Source: SURF-58 sp041305085 (GTDB lineage Archaea > Nanobdellota > Nanobdellia > Woesearchaeales > UBA9642). From it: 28,186 bases of DNA. Position numbers and translations under genes: made by a program. The notes beneath the pieces are model-generated. The model ran no database searches. It had not been told where the DNA came from and saw only the letters and a list, made by a program, of their open reading frames with translations. Positions 6,962-14,516 of the stretch are shown in pieces. Position 1 is the first letter of the stretch. Every line of letters starts with the position of its first letter. The stretch lies in contig JBFYMA010000014.1 in NCBI GenBank assembly GCA_041305085.1, positions 1-28,186 on the forward strand. The letters are read 5' to 3'.

Positions 6962-8326
6962 TTATCTATTGGAAGCTACGCCGCCGTATTCAGAAACCAG
7001 CGTAAGATAAACTTTTTTCTCAGCCTCATAATCCTTAAAGCTGTCCTGAGATCTGACTTCTTTATAAATGCAGTAGTCCTGGTCATCCCTGTAATTTCCA
7101 AGTATGAGAATTGCGTCTTTACTCATATAAGTGTCTCCGCACCACAATTTTTTATCGCCTTCTGTTGAAAAAGGAACAGCACTTTTTGGCTGTTCACCAG
7201 AATATTCAGGTGATTGAGTATTCTCTGTACCTGTCGGCTGCAGGGTTATTGTTGTATATGTGTTCAGCTTTCCTGCTATGCTGTTTGTCTGCTGCATTTC
7301 CAGCTCTATCTTATATCCTGGAAGCACGCAGCTGCCCTCATATTCTTCAACATATGGTGTTGAGCCTATATCTGTCAAAGACTCCCCAAGCAGTGGAAAT
7401 GAGAGCTTGTAATAGCAAACTCCTGGAAATTCGCAGCTTATTCCTTTACACCTTGATGCAGAAATATAGGGGTTGTTGTAGTTTTCATCCTCTCCAATGC
7501 TTATTGCAAAGCCAGACTGGCCGCATACTGCTCCTGATTCATAGCTGCAGAAGTCCTGCTGCTGTGGGTTTTCTATTGATTCTTCAGGCATAACCCCTGC
7601 TATTACCTGGGCTTTTTTGTTTACCTGGAATCCTTCTGCAGGAAGGTTTTTTTGGTCAGGCCTTGTTCCCAGCCCATAAAGAGTAAGCCATATTGGCTCT
7701 TTGAAAGAGTTTTGGTCTTTTATGATCCGTTTGACTCCAAGAACAATTGGCTGGGCAAACCCTTTTCCTTCTGCAAGCATCACTGCCTGTGTTGCAGCCT
7801 TGTCAAAGTTCAGATTGTCTTCATACTGTGTATAAATATTGGGGATAAACTCCAAAAAAGCAGGCTTTGGAGGAAAATTTTTGCACACAACAGCTTTGTC
7901 GCTGTTTTTTTGGTGTATCTCGAACTGGGATTTTGGAATCTCATAATTATTGTTATTTACTTTTATTTTATCCATGTCTATTGGCTCAAATTCTCCGTGA
8001 AAAAGGCATACGCAGGAATATTTTCCGCATTTATCAGGATTTATGAGCTCTACTTCCTGGTCTCCAAGGCTGTGGAAGCCATAGATAAAATAATTTTTTG
8101 GAAGCGTAAGAGTCATTCTGGTGTAGTCAGACACTATCATGTCTTCATTCTTCATTACAAGAGGCTCCATGTATGAGTAAAAAAGGCTGAAAGACTGTGT
8201 TGCAATTTTTTCATGGTTTTTGGAAACATAGTTGGAAGTGCATGAAAGAGCAAGCGAAGCTATGAGCACCACCACAAATACTGCTATCAAAACCTTTACC
8301 AAAGTCATAGATATTTCCATAGCCAT
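6962..8326 (-). CDS. Membrane-anchored extracellular protein of unknown function
   Basis: 454 aa with one N-terminal helix (about 8-28). The ectodomain starts with a predicted beta-rich region containing TLTLPKNYFIYGF, then a Cys cluster KCGKYSCVCLFHGEF (about 99-113), a pattern I have seen in other DPANN surface proteins without an assigned role. There is a second Cys-containing stretch at about 270-340 (SCEFPGVCYY). No catalytic motif and no C-terminal anchor are visible. The sequence ALSC at the end of the helix is a weak lipobox-like match; a plain membrane anchor is more likely. A second ATG at 8320 is possible. It lies downstream of the small Cys-rich gene at 8679, separated by 38 AT-rich bases that may hold a weak promoter. 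Confidence 0.65.
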   Translation of the reverse strand: MAMEISMTLVKVLIAVFVVVLIASLALSCTSNYVSKNHEKIATQSFSLFYSYMEPLVMKNEDMIVSDYTRMTLTLPKNYFIYGFHSLGDQEVELINPDKCGKYSCVCLFHGEFEPIDMDKIKVNNNNYEIPKSQFEIHQKNSDKAVVCKNFPPKPAFLEFIPNIYTQYEDNLNFDKAATQAVMLAEGKGFAQPIVLGVKRIIKDQNSFKEPIWLTLYGLGTRPDQKNLPAEGFQVNKKAQVIAGVMPEESIENPQQQDFCSYESGAVCGQSGFAISIGEDENYNNPYISASRCKGISCEFPGVCYYKLSFPLLGESLTDIGSTPYVEEYEGSCVLPGYKIELEMQQTNSIAGKLNTYTTITLQPTGTENTQSPEYSGEQPKSAVPFSTEGDKKLWCGDTYMSKDAILILGNYRDDQDYCIYKEVRSQDSFKDYEAEKKVYLTLVSEYGGVASNR

Positions 8327-8364
8327 CTCTGTAAGTGTTTGTTTTTAAAAAATTTGTTATTGTT

Positions 8365-8679
8365 TCACACTTCTGGCAGACAGCACTTTGGCTTGTCAGA
8401 ATAATGATCTTCACACTTCCCTCTAAGGACCTGGTTTAGTGGAGTCATGCCGTCAGGGCAGGGCTGCTCATTGGCCATACATACTCCTGGCTCTGAATTT
8501 CCCGGCCTCAGCTGGTTTCCAGGCGCTTCACAAAAAAACAAGTCATCAGTCCCTGCTTTTGCAGGAGTAAAAACTCCTGTAATCCATCCAATAAGCACCA
8601 AGCCAACAACTATCAAAATTATTGTACCTATAACCTGCTCCGTTGAAAGTGTTGCTTTTTTTGAGATTTTTTGTTTCAT
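8365..8679 (-). CDS. Small prepilin-like protein with Cys-rich C-terminus
   Basis: 104 aa. Leader MKQKISKKATLSTEQ then a helix (about 17-36). The rest has six Cys with a terminal C-x(8)-K-C-C: FFCEAPG, PGVCMANEQPC, GKCEDHY, PKCCLPEV. The layout resembles the small proteins at 11290 and 11553 and the N-terminal part of the 11017 protein, suggesting one family of tiny disulfide-stabilised domains. The frame is open to an ATG at 8742, but that start would overlap the upstream gene by 38 bases and give a long polar leader. The ATG at 8679 leaves a 25-base gap and a normal leader, so I prefer it. Function unknown. Confidence 0.7.
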   Translation of the reverse strand: MKQKISKKATLSTEQVIGTIILIVVGLVLIGWITGVFTPAKAGTDDLFFCEAPGNQLRPGNSEPGVCMANEQPCPDGMTPLNQVLRGKCEDHYSDKPKCCLPEV

Positions 8680-8704
8680 TTTTAATTTTTGCAGGTTTTT
8701 ATTT

Positions 8705-11017
8705 TTATTGGCTTCCACATTCGTCATATCCTCCGTTCCCATCTGTATCCAGCCTTACACATCCTGCCTGTCCTCCAAATCCGCATGCATCATGGTTACA
8801 AAGGCCTATTTCGTTTGAATCGCACTTTGCTTCATCGTAATACTCATTTGCCAGGTCACAATAATCACTGCATTGGTATCCTGTTGGATAATTTTTTGTG
8901 CTGTCAAAATCACATTCTGTTTTTGTTTTTTGTGTTAGCCCAAAAACAGGGTTCAGGCAAACATATCCTGTTCCTGGCTCTATTTGCTCAGAGCCGCAAA
9001 TGCAGGTTTCTGTAATTGTTGCAGATGTTGGGCAGTCAGGGGTTACCCTAGACTTACAATAGCTTTCCTTAAAAATGCAGCCTTGTGAATCAAATCCACA
9101 CACATCCTGGTTGCACATTTCCTGCTCTATTTGGTCGCAGACACCATCATCTGCGTTTTTGTTACAATAATTTTGGCAATAATTTTCGACAAGGCTTGAG
9201 CAATCAATCTTTTTAAGGCCTCCTGTGCTTGTAGGGCTTTCAACGCAGATAGTACTGCTTCCGGAATCTATCTTTGTTCCATATCCGCATACACAATCAG
9301 GATAGTTTGAAGGTATTTTTGTGTATGTTGGGCAGGCAATTCCGCAATATCCCATATTAAGGTTTGCATTATTTGTGTATTGAAAGCCACAGCTTTTTCC
9401 TGCTGGCGCAACATTGCAAACATCATTTTTGCAAGCAGTTCCATCCTCTGCGCTTGTGCATTGCTTTATTGAAGAGCCAGGCTCACAATATTCTTCACAA
9501 GAAGCTACTTGTGTGCAGTGCAGCTGCCCCCAGATAATGCTTTCTTCTTGAGACTCTTGAGATTGCGGTGTTTCTTGAGAATCCTGAGTTTGCTGAACAT
9601 TCTGTGTTTCATCTCCCTCGATACACAGATTATTTTCAATAATGCAGCTTTTTCCTTCTGCTGCGCTGCTGCAGGGATCCTTCTGGCATATTTGGTTTTC
9701 AAAGGAATCACAGACAGCACTCTCAGAATTAAATGTGCAGTAGTCTGCGCAGGAAATTTCTGAGCAAAGTCTTGAAGAGTATGTAGAGGAAGTCTGGGAG
9801 TAAGTGCATATTTTGTTCTCATCAGCAGTTATTGTCTCTGCTCCGCAAAGGCAGGCATCTGATATGTATAATAGATGGCTTGTTATTTCCAGGTTTTGGG
9901 GGCAGAGGAGCACGTCCTGCTTTTCAGGCATTAACACCCCATTTTTATCAATGCAGGAATATCCGCTGTATACTCCTATTATATGCTCTCCGCATGCGCA
10001 ATAATCCGCCGGATCTATTAAGTCATCTATTATGAGCTGATTCAAAGGGCATGGATCAAAGCTCCACGAGGATTTTCCAAGCTGGATAGATATTTTTACT
10101 GAAGAATTCCAGCAGCCAGCACTGCTTACCCCTAGCTCTCCTGCTCCGCAGTCTTGCTCATTGTTGAAAGCTATAACATCCAGATTCAATAAGCCTTCCT
10201 CAAGGTTTGCCAGTTCTGGATCAAGAAGCAGTGTAAAGTATTCGCAGCCTTTGTTGTCCTGCACTGTTCTGAGCTGCTTGTCATTGCTGTTGCTCACTAT
10301 TTGTCCATCTTTTGTTATGTATGCAACGCACCCATTCTTGGGGTTTTTAATGCTTATCTTGAACAGTATTGATTCATCTGTTGAAAGGTTTATTTTTTGC
10401 TGGTTTTCTGCCATTTCCTGGCTGCCAGTAGTGCCTGCTTTTGTCTTTACAAAGTCAACAGTTATGACTGCCTGTTCTATCTGCTCAGACACAGATGTCA
10501 CATCCTTGTAAAGGTATACTGAGACCTTTGCCACTCCATTAAATACTTGTTTTTCTGCCTTTACTTTGTATTTTCCATCATCAAGCACCAATTCTGTCCA
10601 CTGGCTGTAAGATATTGTTATAGTTTTGGGGGTTGACTCAATTTCCAAAATCACATTTTTTTCATCTATTTTCTTTACTGTTGTTTTGTGCTGGGTTTCT
10701 CCGTAGCTGGTTGTCTGGCTCTCTCCTTCAGCAAGATAATTTGTGGATTTTTCATACGCCTTTGGGTCTGTCTGCTTGCAGCAGATGTATGAAGGGTTCT
10801 GGCTGCATTTCTGGTTGTATGATGATTCAAGCGGCTCTTTGCAGAATGACTTCTCAACACAGCTGAACTTGCAATCAGTTGCAAATGATTTTGAAGGCCA
10901 CAGCACACCAGTCAGCAATAAAGAGATAAGAATTATTATTACTATTCCTCCAAGGATTAGGCTTATAACCACGCCTGTACTCATTTCTGTTTTTTTTGAA
11001 GAAAAAAAAGAAGCCAT
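8705..11017 (-). CDS. Modular Cys-rich surface protein, prepilin-like anchor
   Basis: 770 aa. Leader MASFFSSKKTEMSTG and a helix (about 14-38) anchor it. Residues about 47-85 form a small Cys domain ending in ICCK, like the neighbouring microproteins. Residues about 90-320 look beta-rich. From about 320 to the end two Cys modules alternate. Type A has the form C-P-x(n)-C-x-C-G-x(n)-C and occurs four times (near 325, 371, 562, 662: for example DYCACGEHII, DACLCGAETI, DCVCGYGTKI, ETCICGSEQI). Type B has C-x(n)-Y-C-x(n)-C-x(n)-C-x-x-D-x-C and occurs four times (near 415, 500, 608, 705: CADYC, CEEYC, CQNYC, CSDYC). No enzyme motif is seen. A disulfide-rich stalk or adhesin exposed outside the cell is the natural reading. 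Probably co-transcribed with the small genes on each side (gaps of 18 and 25 bases). Confidence 0.7.
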   Translation of the reverse strand: MASFFSSKKTEMSTGVVISLILGGIVIIILISLLLTGVLWPSKSFATDCKFSCVEKSFCKEPLESSYNQKCSQNPSYICCKQTDPKAYEKSTNYLAEGESQTTSYGETQHKTTVKKIDEKNVILEIESTPKTITISYSQWTELVLDDGKYKVKAEKQVFNGVAKVSVYLYKDVTSVSEQIEQAVITVDFVKTKAGTTGSQEMAENQQKINLSTDESILFKISIKNPKNGCVAYITKDGQIVSNSNDKQLRTVQDNKGCEYFTLLLDPELANLEEGLLNLDVIAFNNEQDCGAGELGVSSAGCWNSSVKISIQLGKSSWSFDPCPLNQLIIDDLIDPADYCACGEHIIGVYSGYSCIDKNGVLMPEKQDVLLCPQNLEITSHLLYISDACLCGAETITADENKICTYSQTSSTYSSRLCSEISCADYCTFNSESAVCDSFENQICQKDPCSSAAEGKSCIIENNLCIEGDETQNVQQTQDSQETPQSQESQEESIIWGQLHCTQVASCEEYCEPGSSIKQCTSAEDGTACKNDVCNVAPAGKSCGFQYTNNANLNMGYCGIACPTYTKIPSNYPDCVCGYGTKIDSGSSTICVESPTSTGGLKKIDCSSLVENYCQNYCNKNADDGVCDQIEQEMCNQDVCGFDSQGCIFKESYCKSRVTPDCPTSATITETCICGSEQIEPGTGYVCLNPVFGLTQKTKTECDFDSTKNYPTGYQCSDYCDLANEYYDEAKCDSNEIGLCNHDACGFGGQAGCVRLDTDGNGGYDECGSQ

Positions 11018-11035
11018 TTTGTTTTTTCAGGTTTG

Positions 11036-11290
11036 TTATCCTATCTTGCAGCATATCTGCCTGTTGTTTTGGTCATCCCCGCAAAGCTTGTCTCCTGCTA
11101 TGGGTTTTTCACAGCTTGTTCCATAGCTGACGCATGTTCCTCCTTTGTTAAGGCAGCTTGTTCCTGTCTTGAACACTCCGAACTGATTCAGTACAAGATA
11201 AACAAGCAGTGCCAACACTATGAGCACGATTATAGCTATTATTACTGTATTAAGCGTCAGTTCTGCTCCGCTTTTGCCAAGCCTGACCAT
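11036..11290 (-). CDS. Small prepilin-like Cys-rich protein (CC microdomain)
   Basis: 84 aa. Leader VRLGKSGAELTLN with the class III type K-S-G-A-E, then a helix (about 15-36). The ectodomain is only about 45 residues with six Cys: C-x5-G-T-C-x6-C-x9-C-x9-C-C. This is compact enough for a knottin-like or defensin-like disulfide fold, although I cannot assign the fold. Its nearest relative in the window is the 11553 gene directly upstream, two bases away, with the same leader, helix and G-G-T-C to C-C order. Presumably made together with it. Function unknown. Confidence 0.75.
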   Translation of the reverse strand: MVRLGKSGAELTLNTVIIAIIVLIVLALLVYLVLNQFGVFKTGTSCLNKGGTCVSYGTSCEKPIAGDKLCGDDQNNRQICCKIG

Positions 11291-11292
11291 TT

Positions 11293-11553
11293 TCAGCCTC
11301 CCAAAGGCATACAGCAGTATTCATATCCTGCTTCTGCTTGCTCTTTTGAGCAAACCTTTGTTATATCATATCTTGCATAGTCTCCACAATCTTTTGTTTG
11401 GCTGCAGGTTCCACCCAATTGTTCACACTGGGTCCCTTGAGATATTCCTATACCGCTTTTCAGCACGAGAAAAGCCAAAAGCACAAGCACTATCAAGGAT
11501 ATTGCAGCTATTATTATTACGTTTACAGACAGTTCGACTGCTTTTTTGTCCAT
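11293..11553 (-). CDS. Small prepilin-like Cys-rich protein (CC microdomain)
   Basis: 86 aa from the ATG at 11553. Leader MDKKAVELSVN then a helix (about 10-31). The ectodomain holds six Cys: QCEQLGGTC, DCGDY, VCSKE, YCCMPLGG. The start is supported by one of the best Shine-Dalgarno sites in the window (GAGGTGA at 11558-11564), six bases or less from the ATG; the longer open frame to 11625 has no such signal. Paralogous in layout to the 11290 gene. A TATA-like TATTTAAAGG at 11601-11610 in the gap after the 12066 gene may start transcription here. Function unknown; possible minor pilin-like subunit with a disulfide-rich tip. Confidence 0.75.
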   Translation of the reverse strand: MDKKAVELSVNVIIIAAISLIVLVLLAFLVLKSGIGISQGTQCEQLGGTCSQTKDCGDYARYDITKVCSKEQAEAGYEYCCMPLGG

Positions 11554-11557
11554 TTTT

Positions 11558-11564
11558 TCACCTC
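11558..11564 (-). promoter_or_regulatory. Ribosome binding site deciding the 11553 start
   Basis: GAGGTGA on the minus strand, complementary to the archaeal 16S rRNA 3' end, just upstream of the ATG at 11553. It is notable because most starts in this window have no such site and look leaderless. Confidence 0.65.
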
Positions 11565-11600
11565 TGAAAGATAATGATAGCAAGATTTGGGCAAAAGTAT

Positions 11601-11610
11601 TATTTAAAGG
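11601..11610 (-). promoter_or_regulatory. Possible TATA box for the 11553-8365 genes
   Basis: CCTTTAAATA on the minus strand in the 72-base gap between the 12066 and 11553 genes. It would put the transcript start some 25 bases upstream of the ribosome binding site, consistent with a short leader that carries that site. Confidence 0.4.
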
Positions 11611-11625
11611 TTGCGATAAATTCAA

Positions 11626-12066
11626 TCACCTGCACTTTGATGATGATTCTGCTTTGTATAAGGTAACAACAAGCTGTTCATTGGTCTTTGAAAGTATTGC
11701 TTTTGTGCAGGTTTCCTTATCTTTCTTAAACTCCAGTCCTGGGTTTATTTCCAGAGAGCATATGCTTGGGGGAGTTATCCTGTCTTTTGAAAACTCTCCA
11801 AAAATTGCAAAATGCCCGCAATCCCTTGTCTCTCCTAATGGCATCTGCTTATTTATGTTGCAGCAATAATCAATTCCTGACTCTAGCTTGTCCGCCAGTT
11901 CCTGGGCTTTGTCTGTTCCTGCTATGTCTGAAGGCGAAAGCACATCCATTATTTCTTTTGCAAGGCCTGTGCTTGGGACAAACCACATTATTATCAATAT
12001 TAGCACAACAACCATTATGACTATGCCAATTCCTGTTCCCATAGCTGAAATCGCTTTTTTCCTCAT
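11626..12066 (-). CDS. Prepilin-like membrane protein
   Basis: 146 aa. Leader MRKKAISAMGTG then a strong helix (about 12-30). The ectodomain has six Cys, including a C-C pair (YCCNIN, about 68-69), RDCGHFAIFG, SICSLEI, ETCTKAIL and a C-terminal KC. The C-C here comes early rather than at the end, so it is not an obvious member of the CC microdomain group. Its ATG overlaps the stop of the upstream gene in an ATGA arrangement, implying coupled translation. Function unknown. Confidence 0.7.
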   Translation of the reverse strand: MRKKAISAMGTGIGIVIMVVVLILIIMWFVPSTGLAKEIMDVLSPSDIAGTDKAQELADKLESGIDYCCNINKQMPLGETRDCGHFAIFGEFSKDRITPPSICSLEINPGLEFKKDKETCTKAILSKTNEQLVVTLYKAESSSKCR

Positions 12067-12254
12067 CCTCCACCCCTCAAAAGAACAATTTTTGTGATCC
12101 CCAATGCTTCTGCAAACTTCGGGTTTGCCATCATTATTATTGCCAAAACCACTAAAAGCACTATTATTGCTATTATTATGGTCTGGATTTCTGAAAGCTG
12201 GGATTTTTTGAAAAACATCATTTTTTGCTTAAGCACATTCTTTATGTTTTGCAT
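12063..12254 (-). CDS. Short prepilin-like protein (helix with almost no ectodomain)
   Basis: 63 aa. FFKKSQLSEIQ is a class III type cut site, followed by a helix of about 20 residues and only some 20 residues beyond it (NPKFAEALGITK). Such a protein could act as a filament core subunit or a spacer. The start at 12254 overlaps the stop of the upstream gene by one base (TAATG), which points to coupled translation; an internal ATG near 12221 would give a more usual leader length of 6-7 residues. The stop overlaps the next start (ATGA). Confidence 0.65.
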   Translation of the reverse strand: MQNIKNVLKQKMMFFKKSQLSEIQTIIIAIIVLLVVLAIIMMANPKFAEALGITKIVLLRGGG

Positions 12255-13195
12255 TAGCTTTGCTCATTATTAAATGTTGTGTCTGCAGGAGCATACTCGC
12301 ATCCAAGGCTTTCCAGTTTTTCCTGATTATAAGGCATGAATGCTGTGAATGTAATCCATTGAGGCCTCTCTCCTGCAGTCCAGACCTCATAAATAAGGTA
12401 GCCTCCTGCAGCAACTGCTGTTGCTCCCAGAATAACCCATCCTGCAGGTGTCCAGCTAAGCGCTGCACCACTCATGGCTGCTGCTGAAAGGCTTGCAACA
12501 AATGCAGAAGAGCCGTACACAAATGAAGCTGTGCCAAGAACAGCAATTATTCCTCCTGTAACAGTAAGGCCTTCTCTTTTGTTGAGCAAAAAGTCTTTTA
12601 TAGAGTCTTCACCTTTTGCATAAAAGAATATTACTGCAAAATCCTGATCTTTTATTTCTATTGAGTCCCCTAATTCCTTTTTCCTTTGCTCGTCAAGGTC
12701 TTTTGGAAGGCTGTCTATAAAGTCTGTCTGTTTTGTTGAAAATGGCGCAAGGTATGCAAGATATTGTGTATCTGTTCCCGGAACATGCTTGGTTCTCATA
12801 TAAGTATACAGGTTGTTAAGCTGCTGCCTGTCTTCAAATTTTACAATGCTGCAGGTGTGGCAGTAGGTTCCTGAGGCGTTGAAAAGCTCTGCCCGTCCTT
12901 TGTGAAAATTAGCCCAGCATCCAGCCCATGAGTCTGCAATCTTTTTGTCTGCCTGTTCATCAGTGAATTTTTTTGGAATATTTATTATGTGGGTTGGGCA
13001 GTCAAGGTCAGGCGTTATCTCTGAACTTGAAACCTGGACCAGCTTTGAGTGTATTGCCACGCTGTTCCAGCAGTTCTGGTCTATTATCAGGCTGTCTGCA
13101 CTTTTTTTCAGGCTTGCCAAAAAGCTTATGAAAATTATCAACACAACTAGTGCAATTGCGATTCCAATTATTATGTAGGATGACTTTGAGTTCAT
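12254..13195 (-). CDS. Cys-containing membrane protein with second glycine-rich hydrophobic segment
   Basis: 313 aa. N-terminal helix at 7-27. Residues 40-120 carry NCWNSV, DCPTHIINI, KKIADSWAGCWANFHKG and YCHTCSIVKF; the same order of motifs is present in the 14287 gene next door, so the two appear paralogous. Residues 211-270 are a Gly/Ala/Ser-rich hydrophobic stretch that could form a membrane hairpin (glycine-zipper-like); the paralog lacks it. The C-terminus is then probably on the same side as the main domain. No catalytic motif recognised. The four invariant-looking Cys (42, 66, 93, 112/115) may form disulfides outside the cell. Confidence 0.65.
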   Translation of the reverse strand: MNSKSSYIIIGIAIALVVLIIFISFLASLKKSADSLIIDQNCWNSVAIHSKLVQVSSSEITPDLDCPTHIINIPKKFTDEQADKKIADSWAGCWANFHKGRAELFNASGTYCHTCSIVKFEDRQQLNNLYTYMRTKHVPGTDTQYLAYLAPFSTKQTDFIDSLPKDLDEQRKKELGDSIEIKDQDFAVIFFYAKGEDSIKDFLLNKREGLTVTGGIIAVLGTASFVYGSSAFVASLSAAAMSGAALSWTPAGWVILGATAVAAGGYLIYEVWTAGERPQWITFTAFMPYNQEKLESLGCEYAPADTTFNNEQS

Positions 13196-13264
13196 TTTTT
13201 TGTCTGCTATTTTTTTATTCTATTTTGAGCTTATTCTTTCTTTGATTCTTTTTTATTTTTTAGC

Positions 13265-14287
13265 TTATCCTATGTATTCCAAGCCATATTTTTCATCGAT
13301 TGCCTGCAGTGCTGTTACAGGAACCACATATGCAAAATAGGTTTCTTCTTCCTTATCAGCACCCATTCTTAGCATTATGACTGCATAGGTTTTGTCTGTC
13401 TCAAAAGTTACTGCTCTTTGTATCTCTGGATGGGCATTTTTCAGCACTAGCTCTTCTATTGCAGGAGAATCAAACACAGGGATTCCGTCAACAAAAAAAT
13501 TCCAGCATGCATCATTTGGAAGCTCTGAAAGTTCTGCATAGGTCTTTTCAGGATCCAGACTATAGCTGTACTTATGGTTCAGGTATTCAGCGAGCTTCTG
13601 GTTTTGCTGGTCAGTGTTTTGCAGATTATTCTTCATCAGGTTATCATAGGCTTTGCAAACCCTTGAATGGTTTATCAGATAGTTGAAATAAGCTTCCTTG
13701 GATTCTGGCCTTTGGGCGAATTGCATGTAGTCATAAAAGCCTGTAAAAATCTTTTTTTGGTAGAAATCCTCATAGTTGAACCTTATGTTGCTGCATATGA
13801 ACCCTGCAAGGTTGTTGTCTCCAAGGTCATTGTTATACCATTTGTTGTCCATAAAAATATGCCTTTCTCCTTTTAGGAATTGGTACCAGCACCATGAAAG
13901 CTCTTCAGCAACCACATAATGCACTATTTCGCTATTAAGTGTTTTGAACTTATCATCCTTTAAAGTTGGGATGTTTATTTCATAGTTCTGGGACTGGATT
14001 TTTCCATTTCTGTAAACGCTCTGCTCCACATGGTCGTTGTAAAAGGTTATGTCATATGTCTGGCAGTCAGGCCCTGTGTGCAATTCTCCAGATACTATGC
14101 TAGGAAGCTCTTTTGCAAGGGATTGCTGGAATACGCTGTTTTTGCAGGTTTCTCTTTCAAAAGAGTTTGTTACGTCTTTTGAAAATTTTAGCAAAGGATT
14201 GAATAGTATTATTGCAACCACTGCCACAAGTATCAGCCCTATCAGTGTTCCGGCAGCCATTGCTTTTCTGGAATATATGCGCTTCAT
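13265..14287 (-). CDS. Cys-containing membrane protein, paralog of the 13195 gene
   Basis: 340 aa. Leader MKRIYSRKAMAAG then a helix (about 11-32). It shares with the 13195 product the series ETCKNSV (Cys48), PDCQTYDI (Cys75), IVHYVVAEELSWCWYQFLKGE (Cys133), and FICSNIRF (Cys165). The equivalents there are NCWNSV, DCPTHIINI, IADSWAGCWANFHKG and HTCSIVKF. The second half (180-340) is alpha/beta with DACWNFFVDG and ends in DEKYGLEYIG. The other protein also ends with a similar E-S-L-G-C-E-Y-A element, so homology may extend to the C-terminus. Function unknown. It starts 12 bases after the 39-aa gene. Confidence 0.65.
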   Translation of the reverse strand: MKRIYSRKAMAAGTLIGLILVAVVAIILFNPLLKFSKDVTNSFERETCKNSVFQQSLAKELPSIVSGELHTGPDCQTYDITFYNDHVEQSVYRNGKIQSQNYEINIPTLKDDKFKTLNSEIVHYVVAEELSWCWYQFLKGERHIFMDNKWYNNDLGDNNLAGFICSNIRFNYEDFYQKKIFTGFYDYMQFAQRPESKEAYFNYLINHSRVCKAYDNLMKNNLQNTDQQNQKLAEYLNHKYSYSLDPEKTYAELSELPNDACWNFFVDGIPVFDSPAIEELVLKNAHPEIQRAVTFETDKTYAVIMLRMGADKEEETYFAYVVPVTALQAIDEKYGLEYIG

Positions 14288-14299
14288 TTTATTTCCTGG

Positions 14300-14419
14300 C
14301 TAGTTTGGAATGCTCTGGATTATTTTCACCAAAAAAAAGCCCAAAATCAGCAGTATGACAATTATTGAAACTATTATTGCAATCAGATAGTTTGGCGAAA
14401 TCTGAGAGTCATCAGCCAT
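14300..14419 (-). CDS. 39-aa single-helix membrane protein
   Basis: Translating the minus strand from the ATG at 14419 gives MADDSQISPNYLIAIIVSII, then a hydrophobic run ending VKIIQSIPN and a TAG stop. This is one clean transmembrane helix with a short acidic N-terminus. It is supported by a TATA box (14441-14450) centred 27 bases upstream, the same spacing as at other genes here, and it lies 12 bases ahead of the next gene. It is too short for usual gene-calling limits. The leader D-S-Q-I-S resembles the K-S-Q-I of neighbouring prepilin-like proteins but lacks the basic residues. Function unknown; perhaps a small subunit of the same membrane apparatus. Confidence 0.6.
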   Translation of the reverse strand: MADDSQISPNYLIAIIVSIIVILLILGFFLVKIIQSIPN

Positions 14420-14440
14420 GACAGTAATTTAGAGGGTTGG

Positions 14441-14450
14441 TTTATTAAAA
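14441..14450 (-). promoter_or_regulatory. TATA box, minus-strand side of divergent promoter
   Basis: Minus-strand TTTTAATAAA centred about 27 bases from the ATG at 14419, preceded by GAAAC, a good BRE match. Confidence 0.65.
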
Positions 14451-14485
14451 GTTTCGGTTCAAAAAATCTTAAACATCCAGGAAAG

Positions 14486-14494
14486 CTTTATAAA
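14486..14494 (+). promoter_or_regulatory. TATA box, plus-strand side of divergent promoter
   Basis: CTTTATAAA preceded by GAAAG (BRE-like), centred 27 bases from the ATG at 14517. Together with the minus-strand box, it makes a compact two-way promoter between two sets of prepilin-like genes. Confidence 0.7.
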
Positions 14495-14516
14495 CAAAAA
14501 AGCTGCTAAACAAGGC

